Below are positions 26,768 through 41,445 of a stretch of DNA of 64,000 nucleotides, in pieces. The notes under the pieces were generated by a model that saw nothing but the letters and a program-made list of their open reading frames with translations, made no database searches and was not told the DNA's origin. Made by a program: the position numbers and the translations under genes. Each line of letters opens with the position of its first letter. The first letter of the stretch is position 1. Source of the DNA: Carallia brachiata (taxonomy: Eukaryota; Streptophyta; Magnoliopsida; Malpighiales; Rhizophoraceae); contig JADCRB010000099.1 in assembly GCA_021464245.1 (NCBI GenBank), positions 868,001-932,000 of the forward strand. The letters are read 5' to 3'.

Positions 26768-26920
26768 TCTCTCTCTTCTCTCTCTGGCTTAAGTCTCTAT
26801 CTGGGTCCTCTCTTTCCTCCTCCATAGCCAGCCAACCCTCCGCCCATGATCTCTTAAGTGTGACCAAGTGCCAAAGGCTTTCTCTTTCCCCTCCCAACTC
26901 CTTACTTTCTCTGTCCATCA

Positions 26921-29900
26921 ATGGCTGAGGATAAGGTAAAGACTTTTTCTGTCTCCCTCTCACTTTTTTCCTCTCTCATTTCTTTGTTTTCCCAGGAATT
27001 TCTTGCATTTTCTTGCAAAACTTTTGACTTTTGTCTAATTTTGCTTCCCTTTGTGCTAAAGATTTTTTGAAATGTTGGTTTTTTCTAAGTATTGTTAGTC
27101 AAAATGACCTGAAGTTAAGATAAATGAGTTTTTTTTTTCCACCAATTTTTTTTTGTGTTGCTACATTTTTCTCTACTTTCAGGGTAGACACAGATTAGTG
27201 TAGTTTTGTTAGGTTTTGGAATTTTCTTCACTTACCTGTATTTTCTGTGCTTCAGTGCACATAATTATGGACTTTTTTTTTTGAGCTCTTGTACTCAGGA
27301 TCTCGCTTGCTTACCTCATAGGAAAGGCACAAGCTCATTTTTTTGCTCTCTTTCCTTGTTCTGATCTACGATCTATCTGTCTTTGACTCTCTCCCTCTCC
27401 CCACAGAGCTTAATTGTGATTTTATGGGTTTTTTTTTTTTTTTTCTCTGTTATGTGTCTGTGTTCTGATCTTTGCTTTGAGCCTTAGGTGAAGTGGACTT
27501 AGATCACGTCGGATTTTCTTTTAGTTCCCTTTTGGGGGGTGGGGTAGTGGGATTTAATAAACAATTTGATCTCTTCTTTAAGTTGGTTTTCATTTACATT
27601 GCCGGAGATCACCTAACTTTCACGGTTTATTTAGTACGGTATCACTATACTGAATTAAAATTTGTTTATTTTGTTTCTAGGCCATGTCCAGTTCCTTTTA
27701 TAGGCTTTGTACTCTTCCTTTTATTTCCTTTATTTTCTGTGTTAATTTAACTTCCCGTCATGTTCTTTTATATCAGCATATTTTGTCTTTCCTTTTGTGT
27801 GATTTAGTTGGTGAATAATGGAATAACAGACTTCTGGTGTTTGCGATTCTATGTTATTGTGCCTTCATGGGGTTTTCCTTTTCTCACGACAAAGTGAATT
27901 GTTTAGAAACATTCCTGATCTAAATTTATTTTTGCAGGGAATGACAGCCCGTGTGGTTGATGGTAATGATCAAGTCACTGGTCACATCATATCCACCACG
28001 ATTGGAGGTAAAAATGGAGAACCAAAGCAGGTAGTTTTCTTTCCCAATGCCCTTGTTTTTGTGCCTGTGTTTGCTGGTCTTTTTACTTGCTAATTGTGGC
28101 ATGTAATGATTTTGTGCATGCTAACCAGTTCAGAAGGTTGGGTAGCTTACCTTGTTTTCCGTTTTTTTCTTCCCCTGGATTTGTGTTGGTTCTCCCAGAC
28201 TATAAGTTACATGGCAGAGCGTGTTGTAGGGACTGGTTCATTTGGTATAGTTTTCCAGGTGCGTAGATGTGATATATTTGGTTGCCATTTTGTCTTTTTA
28301 TCATTTCTCAAGCTTATATATTTCCTTTTCAGGCTAAATGCTTGGAAACTGGGGAGACAGTGGCATAAAAAAGGTTTTGCAAGACAAAAGATACAAGAAC
28401 CGCGAATTGGAGTTGATGCGCGTGATGGATCATCCTAACGTGATCTCCTTGAAGCATTGTTTCTTTTCTACAACAAACAACAATGAACTCTTTCTAAACT
28501 TGGTTATGGAGTATGTACCTGAGAGCATGTATCAGGTTTTGAAGCATTATAGCACTGCAAAACAGGCAATACCCCTCATTTTTGTGAAACTTTACATGTA
28601 TCAGGTTGGCATAAAGCTCCTACTGATGTTTGATTGTTGTCTCATATCCTCCCAATACTAATTGTGGGACCTGTTCAGATTTTCAGGGGTCTGGCATACA
28701 TCCATACTGTTCCTGGAGTCTGCCATCGTGATTTGAAGCCTCAAAATATTTTGGTAAGCTTCTTCTGTAAGTGTTAATTGCTAATGAATTGTTTACTTTT
28801 CCTTGGACTCTGAAGTTATTTTTTGCTGTCTGCAGGTTGATCCTCTAACTCATCAGGTTAAGCTGTGTGATTTTGGAAGTGCTAAAGTGCTAGTATGTTT
28901 ACATCATTCCCCTATTGGTTTTCAGTCCTTTTGAGTTATTGAACTAAGAATGGAACATAACTTCTAAGCCAAGTATATCTAGTGACCTCAAGTCAAGTAT
29001 ATTTGCTGACATCAGTGTTGCTTGCAGCAAAATGGTCTCATTAACTTCAGTTATTAGCATTTATGCTGATGATACTTGTCAAGCTCAATAATTAACTGTA
29101 ACATGTACATGTTAGCGTAATGGTATGGGTGAACTTGGAAATCTGTTGGTTTCGGAGACGACCTTAGGTTCAAATCGTCCTAGGTGCATTCCATGTTTCA
29201 AGTGGGGAGCTGTGGCAATGGGGTGTCGTGCTAGCAAACTTGGGGTTTGCTTAAATGGATTCCTTGTCATAAAAAAATATGTTTGCTTGATAAATTTATA
29301 TGCAAATACTGTTGTCTGTGTAAGTCTAAAGGTGGTCTTAACTTTGTGATGTTTGTCTAGATTAGGCCCTGCTGGGGAGATCTTAGTATGTTAGTCTGTG
29401 TCCAAATCTGGCTGACTGTTACACAGCATCCTTGCTTGACAAGGTAGTCTTACTATGGCTTTTATTCTTCTGCCTTCCTATCAAGGGTGATGGGTAAAAC
29501 CAATTGATCCAGTCCTTTTTCTTTGTATTGAAGTCCATTGTTAAGTGCTCGTGCATCCTGTCACATCGTTAAAGATGCTATAAGTTGTGAGACAAATGCA
29601 TTGTATTGATAGGCAATTTTAATATTGTTCCTTTATTTTGCGAAGCATATAGCCTGTTGCTAAATCAAGCATTAAATTGCTTCTCTTTATGTTCTTGAAA
29701 GTCCCTGCATTGAAATTGATTACATTTCTTCTTAGGTAAAAGGTGAAGCGAACATATCTTACATATGTTCTCGATTCTATCGAGCTCCAGAACTCATATT
29801 TGGTGCCACGGAATACACAACCTCAATTGATATATGGTCGGCTGGTTGCGTCCTTGCTGAGCTTCTCCTGGGCCAAGTTAGCATTTCCTTGCTTTGTCTT

Positions 29901-31152
29901 AAGAATGCTCTTTTTGAAAGTGAATGATTAGATGGTTATTGAATGCTAGCGTGTGCTACAAATAGTTAACCATTGCAAGATTTTTTTCAGCCTCTATTTC
30001 CTGGAGAAAATGCGGTGGACCAGCTTGTGGAGATTATAAAGGTACAGTATGGTTTTTGATGCTTAAATAATATAATCTCATTGGATTTTTAGTAACCATA
30101 TTATGCATTGTCTTACAGGTTCTTGGCACTCCAACTCGAGAGGAAATTCGCTGCATGAATCCAAATTATACTGATTTTAGATTTCCGCAGATAAAAGCAC
30201 ACCCTTGGCACAAGGTTTTTTTCTGATTATTTGGATTTGGTTCCTTTTTATAGATGATTGCATACATACTTGAGTACTGGAACTGTGAAGGGACTTCTGA
30301 CTCAATTAATTTTGGGGCTTAGGTTTTCCACAAAAGGATGCCTCCAGAAGCAATTGATCTTGCCTCTCGTCTGCTACAATACTCACCAAGTCTTCGTTGC
30401 ACAGCGGTGTGTTCAAGTTCCTCCCTTCATGTCCTCTTGTTCTTTCTTTCTTCTTGTGTTCTTTTTTTTTTTTAAATAAAAAATTTCCCTTTGATATCCA
30501 ATTACTTGAATATATATCTTTTGGCCAATGCTTGTCAGTTTACTGTGTTCATATTCAACTGCGACATATTTAATCCCATCAGCCCTTGCTCTCTCTTGGG
30601 GGAGAGGGTTTGCGTTGAAGTTATTTTTCTTGGAATTTGTTAAAAAATATACTGTCTAAGAAAAATTTACTTTTGGTCACAGTTGGAAGCATGTACTCAT
30701 CCTTTCTTTGATGAACTCCGTGAACCCAATTGTCGTCTACCAAATGGCCGCCCTTTGCCACCTCTCTTCAACTTCAAACGAGAAGTATGTTTCTTAACTT
30801 TCCTAGCTTTAGTTTATCATCATTTAGCTTAAGTTTGCATGTGCATTAGCACAATGAGGTGTCATATTGTACATCATGTTGATGCCTGTAACTATCTGAA
30901 TGTTTGTTAATTGCAGGTCAAATGAATCCCCACAGTGCATCTTTATAGTATCATATTTTACTGTTCTGCCACATCTACATTTTGATTACATCCAATTCAC
31001 TTGTAATGAATGTTCACCTTGTATATCATCGTTAATTTAACCATTCTCAGTTGCAGTTAAATGCGGCTTCTCCTGAGCTTGTTAGCAAGTTAATACCAGA
31101 TCACGTGAAACGGGAAATGGGTCTAAACTTTTTGCACCTGGCTGGAACATGA
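26921..31152 (+). CDS. GSK3/SHAGGY-like protein kinase (BIN2 / SKII clade), one-base frameshift in exon 4
   Basis: Twelve coding exons with GT-AG introns: 26921-26935, 27938-28030, 28199-28258, 28333-28604, 28679-28753, 28836-28892, 29736-29876, 29991-30041, 30119-30214, 30323-30406, 30683-30784, 31057-31152. The product would be 380 aa, the length of Arabidopsis BIN2. Visible parts are [24 protein letters not shown], the Gly loop [27 protein letters not shown], the activation-loop Tyr in [13 protein letters not shown], and [16 protein letters not shown]. Family members phosphorylate BZR1-type factors and repress brassinosteroid signalling. Exon 4 is 272 nt where 273 is expected: one A is missing after base 28365, so ETVA is followed by TAA instead of [10 protein letters not shown], destroying the catalytic-Lys codon frame. 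All other exons are intact, so either this allele is dead or the base is a consensus error. Intron 6 holds a SINE. The last intron has two in-frame acceptors (after 31050 or 31056). Confidence 0.88.
29112..29278 (+). mobile_element. SINE in GSK3 intron 6
   Basis: A box TAGCGTAATGGTATGG (from 29113) and B box GGTTCAAATCG (29168-29178) are spaced as in tRNA-derived SINEs, followed by a body ending CATAAAAAAATAT. It sits in sense orientation inside the 843-bp intron 28893-29735. No target duplication was recognised. Confidence 0.65.
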
Positions 31153-32139
31153 GTGAAGACAAGTGATGCTGCATTGATTACAGTGATGCAGAATTAATAT
31201 TCTGCCGGTTGTTTCATGATACAAGTGGAGAGGAGGGAATTTGTCCCATATGTTTTACAATCACAGATTGATGTCTGACCAGCAACAACACATCTTTCTC
31301 TACATAAGTACAGGATGGGACGGCTGGACGGATGCACTTTCTTGGATGTTTTCTCCTTCACGTTTTCTCTTCTATCCGCCATGTTCTTGCCTTTCCCAAA
31401 TTCCCTTTTTGGTCATGTACATGTTTGATAGCAAGAGTTCCAGTCAACTCGTCAGATATAGCTGCTAGCGGAGGTAAAGCTTTGAGGATTGTTGTCTGTA
31501 GGCACAAAGAAAGCTTGTTTATAGAATGGCCCGAGAAAAGGTGTGGGCGTGTGGTTGGAATGCTGGCTTTTGTTAGTCTTTGCTGTGTTGTTACCGTATT
31601 AGTTTTGGAAGACGTTCTGATGGCAGATTTTAAAAGTACAATTGTCATCATTTGGCTGTTTCTGCAAGGTAAAATGCTGTTGTGTTCGCTTTTATGTCAT
31701 TCCCTTGTCTCAACCTCTTTCTGTCTTGCGTTTGCACTTGCTGCATTTACTATACGTGTCTCACAATCTGTTCACTAGCGTTCTGGTTGAGGCAAATATT
31801 TGACTTTTGCCTTGTTTTGCGTCTTTGTTGCAGACATAGTATGGGGAACACTCACAACATGCATTATCTAATCTAAGTTCTGACAAACTAATCTCTTACA
31901 CCCTAGTCTTAAGTTTTGCTTTTAAGGAATGTTTGTCGAAAAATTCAATAATTTGGGCTTGGTATCTAGTATATATCTTTTCATGAAAATCTGGCCGGTC
32001 ATAATGTGTTAAAAAATGGAACGTAAAAATGTGGACGGAAATTGTTCTAGGCAGCGGAAATGGAAGTTCAAAAAAAAAAAAAAATCGGTTTGGAGTCTGT
32101 GTCGCCGCCTGTCTCGAATAAATGGGATTTATATAGAGA

Positions 32140-32330
32140 TGTAATTATAGGTTCATGACTCGTTAACATCGTGGTCGAGCGTGAGAAAACTTCGGTGGCC
32201 TCAATAGTGTTCTAGTGGTGGGTTTATTCATTAAAGGTGGTTAAATAAGATACAATAAATGGGGGTTATTTTGATTTCGATTTACAGATCTGATAATTGA
32301 TATACTTAAATGATTTTTTTTTTTGTTAAA
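32140..32330 (+). mobile_element. 5'-truncated SINE fragment
   Basis: CTCGTTAACATCGTGGTCGA and AATAGTGTTCTAGTGG match the tandem body of the SINE at 21925-22302 (ATTAACACTGTGGTCAGA, CAATACTCCGGTG), and a T-run tail follows. The promoter boxes are absent. Confidence 0.45.
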
Positions 32331-34446
32331 TAAAAAATGGAAGTTTCAAGGGAACTGAATGCAAGCACTTTAGCAAAGAAGAAAAAGTAAGGTATATCAA
32401 AGCTTGGTGAAATATGTTTTGTAATCTGTTTAACCAGGATCCACAGCACAGGTTTTAAAAATGCCGACATGGATGCTTCAAGTATACCTGCATGGAGAGG
32501 AGTAAAATACACTGGTGGTAAGTGTAACCATTGGCAAGCGGGAATGCTAATTTTATTAGAAAGGAAAAAAGAACAATCATTTGCATGAGGTTTTTTTTTT
32601 TTTTATTTGAGAAAGCATTTGCATGAGGTTCTTACATCATGAAATTTAGGCCATATTTGGCTATTTTTCAAGAGAAAGGAAAGAAGAAAAAGAAATTTTA
32701 AAATTTTTTTATTTATTTTATTTTCTATTCATTTTCTTTCAATTTAAACAATTATTTTTTACTTTTTATTTCTTAAATTACTATTCATTTTCTTTGTTAC
32801 AATTATCTATTCATTATTTTTTATCAATTATAATATTATTATTACTCTATTATTTTTTATTTATTTTCTTTTCTATTTACTTTCTATTCAATTTCTTACC
32901 ATCCAATCAAAATTTGAAAAGGGTGAGAGTTTATGCGATTACATTTTGTGACCTCGAGAGGCTCACGGCTCACCCTTCTAATATCTATTACTAGAGTAAT
33001 TAAATAATAAACCTTCAATCAGCTAATCAAACCATAGGCACGTCCTTTCAAACTCATATGCCTACCATATTTATATAATATACCAAGCCAGAAGTCCTGA
33101 TCCCACTTGTTTGAAGACTTGCTGTGTGATGGCCAGGCAATTAGGTCTCCAATTTCGAGGGTTAATTAGCTTGATTGACAAATTGATATGTTCTGAGTTG
33201 TTGACTGAGCTTTGAGACAATAGGTTCAAAAAAAATGGTTTGCTGAAAATGGTCTAGTTACTTAAAGCAGGTGGGAAAATTTTATTTTGACAAATGGAAG
33301 AAAAATTAAGATTAAATTTTCGTCTATATGGGCATCTTAAAATTTTTTCTTAAAAAAAAAAGATTATTATATGAGATCATTCTACTATCTCAACTACGTA
33401 TTACAAGACATTTCCACATTATAAGTACTCTATCTTCTGATGACTTGGGCCAACACTGGATACATTTGTGGAGAGTTGGACCTTGTCTTCCTGAAATAGG
33501 TGGAGAAAACTCGAAAGAAGGGGGAAAATTTAGGACAAACATGAAAGCAGTGTGCAGCTGTCGAACCTATCTAGGGACTTGAATGTCAAAGAGGCCCTTC
33601 TTTACTTCTTTATCACCAATCTTTTAGGACTATGAAACATATGAAGAAGAAATTTTGTGTATAGGGTTGAAAGTTTTGAACTTGAGTTTTAATGAAAGTC
33701 AATTAACAAAAAAAAAATGTTAGGAAGAAGAAATTTTTTTTTTTTTTGTCATGTAAGAAAAAGAAATCTTCAACATTAGACTATCAAACATTAAACGGTA
33801 ATACAATGTGATTTTACTTTAATAATTTTAAAATAATTACAATTTTATTACTACTATTTAATAATTTATTTACCTATTTTTTAAATTTAATTATTTAACA
33901 ATTTATGTCATCCTATAATTATTTTAAAATTATTCAAAGTCATCAAAAAATTTCCTAATCGAAAATTTGAACTCATTGTACTCCCCATAGGTGCGAGTAA
34001 TAGTTACTAACCCATGCCACCTGTATTTTTATCCCTTGCCGACGGAGGCTGTAAACTTCAGATATTTGCTAAGGCGCACTTAAATTACAAATTGCTCCTC
34101 CAAGATTCGTATAAGGGCTATTCGAAATCATGATCTATTCCTCTAATTGCAATGTCAATATATGACTGTTTTCATTTTTTGCTATTTCAGAGTCTCGTTG
34201 CATTTACTTATAACAAGAAAGAATCACCTATATTTGGTGCAGCACCTGCATTTTGGTGTATTTCTTTCTTTCTTTGATCTTTCCTTCTATCGTATTTCTA
34301 ATAACTTATCTAATTTCAACATATTCGCCGCTAATGTATTTTTCTTTTATCAAATCTCCGGGAGAATGAACCAAGAAATTTGAAAATTTTAAGTATTTCT
34401 AGCAATTGTAGTCTTTATATAAATAAAATGACTTGCTTATTATTTT

Positions 34447-34465
34447 GGGGGGGGGGGGGGGGGGG
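34447..34465 (+). repeat. 19-base G homopolymer
   Basis: Nineteen G in a row in otherwise AT-rich DNA. It could form a G-quadruplex and is difficult to sequence, so its length is uncertain. Confidence 0.9.
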
Positions 34466-34531
34466 AAATTGTAAACAATTGCTTAGGGTCAACCATGACT
34501 TTGCATTGCATAACCAAAGTATAGTTCCTTG

Positions 34532-35136
34532 TCAAGTAGGCCATTTCTTCGTTATGACTACTCGTTCAACGAGAACAGAATGCATGCTTTTTGCAGGTTT
34601 CACACTTGAAATGTCCGACAATTGTGGCTGACGATTCAAATGATCCGGGAACAAATGGTGCCGAGTGCTGACACAAAGATTGGGCCTTTGTAGACTTAAC
34701 ATATGATTGTGCTCATCAATTTGCATCGCTATTTTTAAGTTCCCTTTACCATCATGACATAAATCCTTACTAAGCAACTAACCCACCTAGTAGATCACCA
34801 TTTCATTTCATTCTAACTCCTTGAAATATGCATTTGACGGTGCACAAATACAAATATTAGCCATTTTGCAACATTTTTATTTCCCTCCAGATCTTTCGCT
34901 TTGCTGTATTGAATCCCTTTAACCGTGCATATTGTTAATAGAATTTTTTGTGTGCATCCTCTAGGTTGTAAATTGCATCTAACTTGTGGCTGCCGCACTG
35001 AATCATCCACTCTCCTACTGTTGCTAAGAGTTCTAGTTCCTTCCACAATAACCATTCTATTGTTACCTAGAAAGTAATTGACAACATGAGTATTAAAGTT
35101 CACTTGTACACAAAACTTACATAATTGCACACCCAT
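34532..35136 (-). pseudogene. possible FAR1/FRS-like relic
   Basis: Two adjacent minus-strand frames (35136-34813 and 34777-34532) encode, in order, VVNYFLGNNRMVIVEGTRT, QVRCNLQPRGCTQK, and then KIAMQIDEHNHMLSLQRPN with HHLFPDH. The order of a variable Cys/Arg-rich part followed by an EHNH-type motif recalls the FAR1 DNA-binding domain of FRS proteins and MULE transposases. The match is weak, with no clear Cys ligand set and a broken frame, so treat it as a hint. Confidence 0.22.
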
Positions 35137-35225
35137 TCCACTAGAGAATTCCTACAACCTAAATCATTGTTGCTTTTTACAAACTATTGATCTAACTAAT
35201 TTTATTAACTTTAAGGAAAATTTTT

Positions 35226-35549
35226 GGAATAACACTCATTTAGTCCTAAACTTTTATGAAATGTTTACAATTGAATCTTAAATTTTTTAATGTTTTTAAT
35301 TGAGTTTTATATATTTCAAATTCTTTATAATCGAATCCTTTTATCCGTTTGATCATTAAAAACGTATTTGACCATTAGTTCAAATATTTTTCAAATCTGT
35401 TAGATCAAATACATTTTCAATAGTCAAACTGATAGAAAGATTCGATTGTAACAACTTATGAAGAATAAAACTCAATTGAAAAATTAAAAAGTTTAGAACT
35501 CAATTGTAAAAATGTATAAAAATTTTAGACTTAAATGAGTGTTATTCTG
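35226..35549. mobile_element. foldback MITE
   Basis: A 324-bp segment with arms of about 140 bp in inverted orientation: GGAATAACACTCATTTAGTC on the left against GACTTAAATGAGTGTTATTC on the right, with TTACAATTGA and ATCGAATC words also paired. It is non-coding. I could not identify a target duplication. The organisation resembles the element at 10460-10772 but the terminal sequence differs. Confidence 0.65.
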
Positions 35550-36941
35550 AGAACTTTTTAGTATGGGAACCATACTAACAAACTTTTAATACATATTTCC
35601 ATATGTGACTTTTTTCCTCTTGTTTTCTAAAGCACATTATTGTGGATTTTCGCGGCCAAATTCTATAATCACATTAAACTATGTTTCCTACAAACCATCC
35701 ATTCCCTGGAGGCTTAGCATAGTCAGGGTTTTATTTTAACATCTACAATTTATACGAGAACAAATAATCCCTATTCCAATTCAATACAATTAATTCTTTC
35801 ATTTCGAACTTTATAAAATCACATATCTTTCTCCTAAATCTAAAACCACCACTCCTTTTCTCACCAAGTCTGTTGTCAAACCTATTGTAGTCCCAGTAGG
35901 GCTGAACATTCCGTTTCCAACATATTTGTTTCTCTAACAAAAGTTTTCCTTCCTTCTTCCAAAATTTTAATTGTTATGCACTTAACCCCTTTCCACTTTT
36001 TACAGTTTCATTTTATTTTAGTTTTTTTTTGAAATTTTATATATTTAACTAAATATTATCATAGTCCTAGTTTTATTATTTTAATAATTATGCCTACTAA
36101 GTCTATCAATGGTATTTTAGAAAGTATTTGGCAAAACAACATTTACTCTCTTTTTGAATTGTGCCTCATGTTAAGATTACGTTCTCAATGTTTTTCCTAT
36201 CCACCTTTTTCATTTGTCCACCTCAGTCCTCCGTGAAAGTTGTCAAGTGCTAGTCTACTATTTGCCACATCAGGCAATTCTTGCATAGTCAATTTTTTCT
36301 GTTTTTTCCACATTAATCTATATTTCTAGAAAATTTTCAGAATTTTTTAGAATTTTTTTATAATTGTTTGGAAAATTATTTAAATTTTTTTTCTATTATT
36401 TCAAAATTAGATTATAATTTTCAGAAATTTTTTAAGAAGCATAGAGTTGGCTAATTGAGTAATTGACCGTGACAAAGTTATTAAAAGATCAACAGAAATG
36501 AGTGAAAAAGATGAACAGAATAATTGTTAAGAGTGTACTCTTTAAAAAAAAAAAGAAATATAGGTGAAATTGAAAAAAAAAAAAAGGATAAACGTTAGAG
36601 CACTGTTACATTTTTGATAAAAAAATTGTCTCAAAAGTTGATCAAATGTAACTGATCAGATTTCAAGTACAATTAAAACAAAAAAAAATTACAGTTATTT
36701 TTTTATATACAAAATTCGGTTATTTACATATAAAATTCGATCAATTGTATTCAGATAATATTTCATATACTTTTTTTTTTTGGAAAATGTAACTTTTTTT
36801 TGTAAACGTTATGTATAAAATCTTGTCTTTTGCCGAATTATTATCTTTTTTTTGTTTTTTTTTGGAAAAAAATGATAGTCCAATGAAACTAAGATTTCTG
36901 GGCATTATGGTCATTAGACCAATACATAGAATCACAAAATA

Positions 36942-36949
36942 AAACCCTA
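36942..36949 (+). promoter_or_regulatory. telo-box-like promoter motif of RPL11
   Basis: AAACCCTA lies about 130 bp before the RPL11 start codon. This motif is over-represented in promoters of plant ribosomal-protein genes. I saw no perfect site II (TGGGCY) partner nearby, so its role is inferred from position. Confidence 0.4.
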
Positions 36950-37081
36950 CTCCCAACTCCCCACTTTCGTCTCATTGCTCGCAAAAAGAAATATAAATTC
37001 AGAAAAGAAAGGCATTGACAGTTCGCCATCTTCGCAGCCTCTCCTCTTCCTCTGCATCTCAAACAACAAACAACCAACAAC

Positions 37082-38908
<1,827 letters not shown>

Positions 38909-40334
38909 ATATTTTTCAGTTTTCGTTATATTAAAGTTGGCTGGTTGTAACTTCAGTCAGGCCCTCTTATTGTATTGAAGATATCATTTGCTTGAACTGC
39001 TTGTGAATTTTAAGACTTCTTACCTGTGATTTCATTGTTTTTTTATAATTTTTGGTAGTAAAGTACTCAAGTTTGCTTCATTATCATTTCCCTGTTCGTT
39101 TCTGCAAGTGAATTGTGGTGCTGACTTTCCCGCTCCTACTTATAATATAAACTTTTTATTTTGATAGAACAAAGCATGATGTTATTCAGCTCTAACAAAT
39201 AGAACTAAACAAGCTTACAGGGAAAAATAGGAAGGAAAATGAGATCCAGCATTTTTTTCTTCGAACTTTGTTGTTCAAACAGAGGGTTGGGTTTCTCATT
39301 TTATTTCTTTGTTTACATTGATATGCCAACATTCGTAAGAGTAATGAGATGGCTATGAACAAGGAATAAAGATTAGGAGGTAATGCAATGTAGCCGGGAA
39401 TAAATAGTCTAAAGTGTTAGGAGAGTCTGATCTCACCAAAAAAAAAAAAAAAGTGGGGGACTGAGAGTCAACAAAATAATACTCTTTTGAAAAGCTAAAA
39501 ATTAAAATACAACTTCGTTTCACCCCCATTCACCATTTTTCCGCTAGGTTAATACTTAATCCCCTATCTCTTGGTTTTTTTTTTTAAAATTTTTAAACTT
39601 CTTAAAAATGCCCCTTATCCCCCTTATTAATGTTTAGCCTCTAAACCATACGCATTTAAGAAATAGGAGAAATGAAAAATTATTTTGTTTTTATTTTTTT
39701 GAACATAAAAATAAAAGTTTAAAACCATTACATTCAAACAAATAAAATTCACTGAGTGTATTAATAAAAAACAAGCAAATTCAGCATTTACCAATTACTA
39801 GAGTATATTTTAACCAATTGCTGGGACACGAATTGTGCAGATGACATTTGCCAGGTCTAGAAATTTGCTCACTCATGGTTTTAGTGTAGTCATAGATAAT
39901 CCGGCCTACCTGATCATAGTAAACTCATACAATTCTTCTTAATAGGAAGTGAGACACAAGCCGTACTTACCCATTTTTTACACCGAAAAAAAAGTGCAAT
40001 ATTTCACCCCTCCTAATCTTGCAACCAAAGTATAGATTTTCGTTTTTTTTGGCCTTATTGTGATGTCTACCCAATATGCTCTAAAGAATATATGTGAAGT
40101 CAATGCAATATTGATGGTTAAAAATGTGGAGATCCTCTGTGCAATTTCAACGTCGCCATCACCTACATATTTACACTGATGTTGCTCGCTAGCAATGGCA
40201 ATTCTTGAAATTACAAACTTTTCCAAACGTGATAGAAAGCATCTTATGCTTCAATAGCTTCCTGGTATGTAAAAGAGAGTGTGATGAGTGTAACATATGA
40301 TCATATCTTAGGTATCACCTAACACCTTAAACTT
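38909..40334. other. RPL11 3' UTR and spacer
   Basis: The first 150 bases are likely 3' UTR (T-rich, with TGTATTGAAGA). The remainder has no recognisable gene; a minus-strand open frame at 39978-40226 has no domain. Confidence 0.6.
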
Positions 40335-41445
40335 TTAGATTGAATGATTTATTGGTAATTCACATCGGATCAAAGAGTTTAACCGAGAACAACAATAGTG
40401 GGTGTCCAGCCCATGACACCTTTTGAGGAATAGATAGAGATGGAGAATCACCCACAAGGCAAAGAACACCTTGCCAAAGAGAGACCCCCGTGCTTCATAT
40501 CCTTTGTTAAGTGTATCAGACAATCCAGCAACAATACCAACAATGTTGACGGTGATAAGCACTGTTGGAATGATCAAAACTTTTGACTGTTTGACTACAA
40601 AGAGCTCCCCGAACTCAGTATCATCAGCTGCTTTTAGCAAGGACAATGAAGTTGGTAGGAAGGCCTGCCAACATTTTTAAAAGTCTTTGGAAGACAGCAG
40701 AAAGATGGGTGAAACACCTCTAATCATCAAGAACTGCTTGTTACATCAGAAATCTTCAATGCTTAAACCACTCGACCTGATCTGCAGCACAACAGTTAGA
40801 ATAATGGAGATGAAGAGGCCAAGAACTAGCGTACTTGCCAAGTTTGAGAGCTGGTTCAGTTGCATCACATAGTATGAAACATAGTTATTGGTCTAGGCAA
40901 ATAAACTTTCAAAATATAAAATCTGGGATTTTTTTCTTTTTGAGAAATTAAAAAATTATTCATAAGATCTTCTTCAGGCCACTGAACTCTATATAACTAA
41001 ATCGCTTTCCTAATGATAAGCCATGAGGTATTTTGATGTATTTGCATTCATGGAGAAGTTCTCAGTTCTTGATTGTGGTCACATTGTTCAATGAGTGATG
41101 AAGTATCATCCTGCACACTTCATTAAAAAAAGCACAAGTGTTCCTAGCAAAAGTTGGTAAAACCTCAATTACTCAATAATTCTTTATTACGAGATTTGCA
41201 AAAATTTGACAGCCACGCTATTCTAACAAGTTTGGTGCAAGAAAAGAAGACAAAGGGCTGTAAAAATTACCATTGGTATGATTAATGTTTCTGTTAGAAT
41301 ACACACTGCTGGGATTATAGAATAGGCAATGAGAGAAGAGAATCTAAGGGGGTAAACAATGGTGTTTATGTATGCCAGCCTTTGTAGCCATTGAAGACAA
41401 TTTCCGTCATATCCATACCAGAGGGGACAATGTCTAACCGCCTGG
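40335..41445 (-). pseudogene. cellulose synthase (CesA-like) C-terminal remnant
   Basis: Read on the minus strand, 41445-41271 encodes [24 protein letters not shown] and [14 protein letters not shown], ending at a donor-like ATG|GTAATT. After a decayed intron, 40875-40335 encodes [25 protein letters not shown] then an in-frame stop, then [38 protein letters not shown] and [17 protein letters not shown]. This is the run of membrane helices 3-8 of a CesA subunit, which makes cellulose at the plasma membrane. Key family residues are lost (QLRWSGVSIEDLWRNEQFW is degraded, PFLKG reads LFLKR), and the catalytic glycosyltransferase part (DxD, QxxRW) is absent. It is a 5'-truncated dead fragment. Confidence 0.85.

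Larger units (their letters stand above)
31153..36940. other. GSK3 3' flank and intergenic spacer
   Basis: The first few hundred bases are probably the 3' UTR of the GSK3 gene. Beyond that are a SINE-like fragment (32140-32330), a 19-base G run (34447-34465), a possible relic of a FAR1-like protein on the minus strand (34530-35140), a foldback MITE (35226-35549) and AT-rich filler. I see no intact gene. Confidence 0.6.

Noticed and set aside
26565..26963. 132-codon minus-strand frame opposite the GSK3 leader
   Set aside because: It is Glu/Arg-rich only because the sense strand is a CTT/CT-rich 5' UTR.
31332..31778. 148-codon frame after the GSK3 stop
   Set aside because: It lies in the 3' flank, is hydrophobic by T-rich composition and overlaps other frames equally long.
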